From Tetradesmus obliquus (lineage: Eukaryota > Chlorophyta > Chlorophyceae > Sphaeropleales > Scenedesmaceae): 64,000 nucleotides of DNA. Both the position numbers and the translations under genes were made by a program. This document shows, piece after piece, positions 58,260 to 64,000 of the stretch. The DNA lies in contig CP126196.1 of NCBI GenBank assembly GCA_030272155.1, positions 186,001 through 250,000 of the forward strand, in the 5' to 3' direction. Every line of letters begins with the position of its first letter. The first letter of the stretch is position 1. Under the pieces are notes generated by a model, which worked only from the letters and a program-made list of their open reading frames with translations, did no database searches and was not told the origin of the DNA.

Positions 58260-59604
58260 GGCTGGTTTATATCCACACAAGCTGGTGTCGAAGCACACCC
58301 AGATTCTATCTTCTCGCTTTGTACCAGCAGCCTATGTTCATTCGTATATCAAAGCAGTCAAATGTTTCTAGCAAAAGCATGTAATGGCTGCTAGTGCACG
58401 ATCACCGCTTTGTAGCAGACAGCAGAGCAGGGAAGTGTTATAGGTGGGCGGGGGCTTATGAGAGGTTTGCGAATACGTGCAATCAGCGCGGAAACGCTTG
58501 GGAATGCTGGAGTACTAGACACATGTCGAGGCGTTCCTGTACTGGTTAGATCGTAGGATGTTTTGTCTCCGATAGGTCAACATGAGCACCTATAGTGTGG
58601 TGCTCACGCTGCTTCCGTACGACGCTTTAAAGTGGTGAATGCCAAAACAAATTCGCTACTTGAACTTCTAATAGTACCCACGGCCCAATGCGTGGCCAGC
58701 AGAGCCAGCTGGTACCAAAAGTTGACCAGGACACAACAAGGCGTCCAGGCGGATAGCGTGACAAGGGCAAGGCCGATTCAAACACGCCTTGAAAGGTAAA
58801 AATGTTTTCAGCACATCCCTTTTTGCTGCTGTGCTGTGCAGGAATCGTGTTACACAATGTGCTGGGCATGATCAGTGCCTGCAGCAGCCTGCAGCCACCA
58901 GCAGGCGCAAATGCGCAGCCCATGATCCGCTCGGGCGGATTGCTGGATCGAAACCCATAGAGTGCATGAATTGTCATGCAAACATCGGCTATACCTGGCT
59001 GTCACGTCTCAAGCATGCTTGTCTAGCTGGGGTCATGCCGCATAAGTGCAGCTTGGCTGCAGCTGCAGCGCTGAGTCAGCAGCAGCGACTCGGCCATCCA
59101 CCCTCTCAGCCTCCACCCCCAGGCCCTGCCTCACAAGGCAAACCATGCTGCTGCTGGCATGCACCTGGCAGGCTATGCATGCACTTGATGCATGTGTCCT
59201 GAGCACTTCTGCCAGGCTCCGTGTTGCAGCCAACGAAAGAGATGTGCAGCCAATCAGGTGATCAATTGCTGACTATATGCAGTGTACCCTGCTGCTACAG
59301 GCAAGGATGGGCGCCACGACTAAATCTGCAAAGTCATATCTCAATGCATCACAACCCAGCACTGGGGGCCTGCCACAAGCACCAGCACAGCAAGCTGCTC
59401 CTCCGCGACTCTGCTCATGACTCATGAGTGAGTCGGACTCATGACTCATGACTCATGAGTGATCACTGCGCATGACTCATGGCATGACTCATGATCCACG
59501 AGGGTGATAGGACTATCAACGCGCAGTGGCACTGTGCTATGCTGGCATCACAGTCATTGCACAATGTTATGTGGCACATCCATGTCTCGCTCAGCAACAG
59601 GTCA
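58260..59604. other. Intergenic, with TGACTCA repeat cluster
   Basis: No gene found. The left part is the SnoaL gene's upstream region and the right part the 3' flank of the Q/A/S-rich gene. The only distinct structure is the 'actcatg' cluster listed separately. Confidence 0.45.
59405..59500. repeat. Cluster of TGACTCA/ATGAGTCA motifs
   Basis: 'gactcatg' or its complement recurs about nine times in 96 bp, giving at least five TGACTCA heptamers, the classical AP-1/GCN4-type bZIP core. It lies about 100 bp downstream of a minus-strand stop codon and 1.1 kb upstream of the SnoaL-like start, so a regulatory role is unproven. It may be a simple short tandem repeat. Confidence 0.6.
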
Positions 59605-59717
59605 TCAGCTGTCCTGCTGTTGCTGCTGCTGCTGCTGGTGCTTCTTTGCTGCCAAGCGCGCCTTGGCCCGCCCCACTGCAGCACTCAGCCCTGAGCCCCA
59701 CTCCCTGGACGCATCAC

Positions 59718-59774
<57 letters not shown>

Positions 59775-59878
59775 CTCTCTTGCCAAGCCCGACATCAGTA
59801 GCAGTGACATCAATGAACTCCCCTTCCTCCGCCTCCTCTGCTTCTCCCTCCTCATGCTCCTCCTCTGCTTCATCACCC

Positions 59879-59928
<50 letters not shown>

Positions 59929-61489
59929 CTCTGCCTGCTGCTGCCGCTGCAGCTCCTGGATGGACCCAACAATGTCCAACTGAGCCTCTTTGATCATCTC
60001 ATCACTGGGCATAGCAATACCCAGCGCAGCAGCAGCCTCAGGATCCACCTGGATGCCATATGCCACGGCCTGAGCCAGGGTTTTGCCCACATCTAAACCC
60101 TCCTCACGTGCCGTGTCCACCAGCTGCATCAGCTTGCCTTCGTCCAAATATAACGCCTGCTCAGATTCCCCAGGCGCCTCCTCATACTCCTCAAACTCCT
60201 CATCGCCGTCATTGTCATTGTCATATAACGCCCCGTCATCTTCCCCAGCATCTGCCGGCCAGCCGCCGCCAGGCTGGCCACTGCTGCTGCTGCTGCTGCT
60301 GCTGCTGCTATCTGCAACGCCCTGCTGCATCTCCTCGCCCCCTTCCACATCCAGCTCCACTATCCTGCCCCCAGGCAGACCACCCACCACACCAGCTGAC
60401 AGGCCCTGCACCAACGCCTGCTGCTGCGCTGACCGCTGCTTCTGCCACCAACGCTGCTGCTGCTGCTGCTGCTGCCGGCCAGGTGCTTGGTCCTCACTGC
60501 TGCCAGCAGCCGCCGCCTGCTGCTCACTGCCTGCAGCAGCAGCTGGCGCTGTAGCAGACTCCGCTGCCGCCGCCTCTTCCTGCTGCTGCTGCCGCTTGCC
60601 GGCTAGTGTGTAGGGCTTCTTGTATTTGCTGGGCAGCCTGTTCATGTCCACAAACTTGATCTGGTTGTTTTCAAATGCACGCTCAATTTCGGGGCGCAGC
60701 TTCAGCAGCGGGTCATCAGCAGGCGGCGGCGCAGGACCATACGCCTTCTGCTGCTGCTGCTGCTGGGGTGGAGGCCGCAATACAGCAGGCTGCTGCTGCT
60801 GCTGCTTTGCTGCAGTTGCAGCATCTGCCTTCTCCTCGTCTGCCTTGAGCAGCAGATCCACTGGATCAGCAGCGGCAGCGGCAGCAGCAGCAGCATCAAT
60901 CAGCTTCTTCAGCTGCTCTGGGTCCACCCCTGACTGCAGTGCTGCTTGGATTGCAGACAGCACTGAGGGCCCCGCCAGCTCAGCTTCAAGTGCAGCCTCC
61001 TCACTTGCTGCTGCTGCTGCCGCCGCTGCTGCTGCTGCCGAGGCTGAGGAGGGAGCAGCTTGCTGCTGCTGGGATGCGGCTGGCTGCTGCTGCTGCTGCT
61101 GCTGCTGCAGGCCGGCTGTACGTGGGCCGCCTGCCTGCGGCTGCCGCTGGCTCCAGAAGCTGCTGCTGCTGCTGCTGCTGCTGCTGGCAGCTGCTGGTGG
61201 GGGCGCTTCTGGAGGCAGCAGGTCATCCAGTGACAGCGGAAGTTCCTCAGCAGCAGCCGGCTGCTGCTGCTGCTGCTTTTGCTGAGCTGGGAAGCCAGCT
61301 CCTGCTGCTGCTGCTGCCTGGCCATCATCCGCCTCACTCCAGGGAAGCTCCACTGCCTCGCCTGTTGAGGCATCATTAAACCAATCCAACAGCGCTTGCG
61401 TGTCACCGTCCAGCTGCGGTGGCAACCCCGCACCGCTGCTGCTGCCGCTTGAAACAGACTCCTTGCTAGGGCCTTGCTGCTGCTGGGGT

Positions 61490-61529
<40 letters not shown>

Positions 61530-61619
61530 CTGCTGCTGCTGCTTCTGGATCATCTTCCAGCTCCAGCTTCCCCAGGTCCAGCAGCTCAGACAGCTCCAGC
61601 CCCGGTGAGTCGGCAGCCT

Positions 61620-61654
<35 letters not shown>

Positions 61655-62107
61655 CAACAACCAGGCACACGAGTGCTACAAGCATCTCAGCTCCCCCAGG
61701 TCCAGCAGCTCAGACAGCTCCAGCCCTGGTGAGTCAGCAGCCTGCAGCAGCAGCATCAGCAGCAGCGGCGGCGGCAGCAGCAGCAGCAGTCAACAATCAG
61801 GCACACGGTGTGCTACAAGCATCTCAGTTCCCGCAGGTCCAGCAGGTCAGACAGCTCTAGCCCCAGTGAGTCGGCAGCCTGCAGCAGCAGCCGCAGCAGC
61901 AGCAGCAGCAGTCAACAATCAGGCACACGGGTGCTACAAGCATCTCAGTTCCCCTAGGTCTAGCAGCTCAGACAGCTCCAGCCCTGGTGAGTCGGCAGCC
62001 TGCAGCAGCAGCAGCAGTCAACAATCACGCACACGGGTGCTACAAGCATCTCAGCTTCCCCAGGTCCACCAGCTCAGACAGCTCCAGCCCCGGTGAGTCG
62101 GCAGCCT

Positions 62108-62142
<35 letters not shown>

Positions 62143-62504
62143 CAACAACCAGGCACACGAGTGCTACAAGCATCTCAGCTCCCCCAGGTCCAGCAGCTCA
62201 GACAGCTCCAGCCCTGGTGAGTCAGCAGCCTGCAGCAGCAGCATCAGCAGCAGCGGCGGCGGCAGCAGCAGCAGCAGTCAACAATCAGGCACACGGTGTG
62301 CTACAAGCATCTCAGTTCCCGCAGGTCCAGCAGATCAGACAGCTCTAGCCCCAGTGAGTCGGCAGCCTGCAGCAGCAGCCGCAGCAGCAGCAGCCGCAGC
62401 AGTAGCAGCAGCAGTCAACAATCAGGCACACGGGTGCTACAAGCATCTCAGCTCCCCCAGGTCCAGCAGCTCAGACAGCTCCAGACCTGGTGAGTCGGCA
62501 GCCT

Positions 62505-62548
<44 letters not shown>

Positions 62549-62937
62549 CACGCAGCAGGCACATGCATCAGATGCCGGCCACATACGCAACATTGCCAAA
62601 CAATTGGCAACACATTGTTGACGCGAGTGGGCAATCAGATAAGAGGCTATTGATTGGGCGGTGCAACTGGCTTCTTCACTCGGGCAGTACCAGCATGACA
62701 CCGAAGGGCCGTAAACTTCCTATTGCACACAGCGCTCTTCTAAAGGACAGCGTGAAGTTCTCACCCAAGCAGCAGCAGCAGCAGCAGCAGCAGCAGACTT
62801 GCACCGCAGTGCTGTGACTTCTCCCAGTGCACAAAGCGCTCTCAAATAACATTGTATATTCTCACCGTGAGCCGTGCTCGTGCCATCTCTGGCGAGATGA
62901 GGTCCTGCAAACTCTCCAGGCCCTCAGCAGGCACACC

Positions 62938-62975
<38 letters not shown>

Positions 62976-63153
62976 ACTTTTTAGCAAACAGTGGACCCCG
63001 CTTGCCAGGCAGGCCAGACAGGAAAGAAGCCCTGGAGGTGGGGGCACTGCTAGGGAGAGGTGTGCTGCTGCTGCTGCTGCTGCTGTTTGGGGCTGCTTGG
63101 CGTGGCAGCTCCCATGGTGCTGCTGAGGGAGGGGGGCTGCTGGTGCGCTGGGC
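59605..63153 (-). CDS. Q/A/S-rich protein, 5' end outside or unresolved
   Basis: Two exons are clear (minus): 63153-62866 and 61617-59605, both phase 0, giving 766 C-terminal residues plus TGA. Further mini-exons lie to the right (63.3-64.0 kb) and the start is beyond the window. The CAG repeat is read in all three frames within one protein: Q8 runs, A10-15 runs and S10-18 runs. Islands of normal sequence are LPGKRGPLFAKKS, GLESLQDLISPEMARARLT, GLELSELLDLGKLELEDDPE, LLDWFNDASTGEAVELPWSE, LKLRPEIERAFENNQIKFVD and MNRLPSKYKKPYTLAGKR. Later islands are LMQLVDTAREEGLDVGKTLA, PSDEMIKEAQLDIVGSIQEL and EFIDVTATDVGLGKR. The spacing of conserved-looking islands between homopolymers suggests a real but disordered protein. 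I do not recognise the family. Confidence 0.6.
61565..62505 (-). repeat. Seven tandem copies of an exon start with CTG tract and acceptor
   Basis: The start of the long exon at 61617 (AADSPGLELSELLDLGKL) is repeated upstream in gene direction, with 'cagctcagacagctc' landmarks near 61707, 61842, 61967, 62070, 62194, 62327 and 62469. Each unit (103-143 bp) has a (CTG)n run ending in CTGCAG, then about 60 nt of exon-like sequence, then a TAG shortly after (AADSPGLELSELLDLGELRCL-stop in the units I read). Units at 61.6-61.8 and 62.1-62.3 kb share a GGCGGC interruption, so a larger block was duplicated later. Confidence 0.85.
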
Positions 63154-63289
63154 CTGGAAAGAAAGGGACAACAGCGGCAGCGGCAGCACCATGGGACAGC
63201 AATGAGTTGGCAAATGCACTATCAGCAGCATCAGAAAAGCAGCAGGTGGTGTACACTTGCGGCTGCCCATCTGCTGCCTGCCTGTGCAG

Positions 63290-64000
63290 TATACATGGTC
63301 AGGTGCACCGCAGCCGCCAGCAGCTCACCCAGCCTGCTGCCAGCATCTTCCTCCAGCGCCGTGGCCAACCCAATCTGCTGGTGCCCTCCCTCCCAAAACC
63401 CCAACACTCCAAGCCACACCAACCATCACCACACCTGCACCGCAGCCGCCAGCACCTCACCCAGCCTCCTGTTGACGCCTTCTCCCAGCGCCATGGTCAC
63501 CGCATTCCGTCTGTGCCCCGCCTCCCAAAACCCAATCCACATCACCACCGCACCTGCACCGCGGCTGCCAGCCCCTCGACCAGCCGCATGTAGGCCCAGC
63601 ACGCTGACAACCACTGGGCGGTGTGACATGCACGTTAGCTTCACATCTCACCACCGCACCTGCACCGCAGCCGCCAGCACCTCACCCAGCCGCTTGCCAG
63701 CATCTTCCTGCAGCGTCATGGCCAACCCAACCTGCTTGTGCCCTCTCTTTCAACACCCCAACACTCCAAGCCACATCATCACCACCGCACCTGCATCACA
63801 GCCGCCAGCACCTCACCCAGCCGCCTGCCAGCATCTTCCTCCAGCGCCATGGCCACCCCAACCTGCTTGTGCCCTCCCTTTCAACACCCCAGAACCCCAG
63901 AACCTTAAACCGGATCACCACCACACCTGCACCGCAGCCGCCAGCACCTCGCCTAGCTTCCTGTTGGCGTCCTCCCAGCGCGGTGGTCACCGCGATCTGC
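63290..64000 (-). repeat. Array of a 72-nt mini-exon, about six copies
   Basis: Units of 108-139 bp. The copies at 63660-63731 and 63791-63862 are complete: GCAG acceptor, 24 codons (VGVAMALEEDAGRRLGEVLA, ending AAVMQ or AAAVQ), GTGCGG donor, both ends phase 0. Copies near 63308, 63440, 63557 and 63936 are diverged (lost donor, altered frame or truncated). Phase 0-0 fits directly to the next exon at 63153. The encoded unit would be an amphipathic helix. The array reaches the window edge. Confidence 0.75.

Noticed and set aside
59605-61285. Plus-strand open frames opposite the Q/A/S-rich gene (up to 221 codons)
   Set aside because: Shadows of CTG repeats giving poly-L, poly-C and poly-A. The minus strand has the ordinary-sequence islands and splice sites.

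Overview
The window is nuclear DNA of a eukaryote, most likely a chlorophyte green alga. A chlorophycean near the Scenedesmaceae is my guess from style, not proof. The coding strand is moderately GC-rich and full of (CAG/CTG)n runs. Genes are broken by many short introns with GTGAGY, GTGCGY or GTAAGY donors and CTGCAG-type acceptors. The respiratory-chain subunit at 11-12.4 kb is of the plant/green-algal type. No bacterial or organellar gene organisation is seen, and the strands are mixed with no operons. I rebuilt splice structures by hand and required phase continuity; most gene models below close in frame from ATG to stop.

Layout, left to right. A secreted or lumenal serpin (minus, runs off the left edge) is followed by a TMEM231 homologue (minus; ciliary transition-zone membrane protein, 9 exons, 313 aa). 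Next is an unrecognised 188-aa protein (minus), divergent from the complex I subunit NDUFB8/ASHI (plus, 148 aa). After a CTG-rich low-complexity block comes a MATH-domain protein (minus), divergent from a two-helix membrane protein with a poly-Q tail (plus). From 19.2 to 26.6 kb I can assign little. A 17-exon NEK1-type kinase (minus, 26.7-34.8 kb, 1111 aa) is divergent from the TFIID subunit TAF7 (plus, 227 aa). Then come cytochrome c oxidase subunit 5b (plus, 142 aa), a gene-poor stretch with a minisatellite and an AT-rich island, and a membrane-anchored lipocalin/FABP-like protein (minus, 303 aa). A 753-bp MITE sits in the next intergenic region, before a coiled-coil protein (plus, 848 aa). 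The window ends with a plastid-type SnoaL-like protein (minus, 224 aa) and a very repetitive Q/A/S-rich protein (minus) that runs off the right edge.

The main observation is structural. In at least nine places the edge of an exon, with its splice site, has been tandemly copied into the adjoining intron or 3' flank, with units of about 80-140 bp. Where the 5' edge is copied (TAF7, COX5b, the FABP-like gene, the Q/A/S-rich gene), the copies lie upstream of the real exon. Each keeps an intact acceptor, and most lead to an early stop, so they look like arrays of decoy or 'poison' acceptors. One COX5b copy is instead open and in frame, and would add 42 residues. Where the 3' edge is copied (serpin, MATH gene, NEK kinase twice, TMEM231 last exon), the copies lie downstream. 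At the right edge a whole 72-nt, phase 0-0 mini-exon is repeated. Whether the copies are used in splicing is untested.

Two genes (TMEM231 and the NEK1-like kinase) belong to ciliary functions, two (NDUFB8, COX5b) to mitochondrial respiration and one (TAF7) to RNA polymerase II initiation. I see no shared pathway that would explain their being neighbours.
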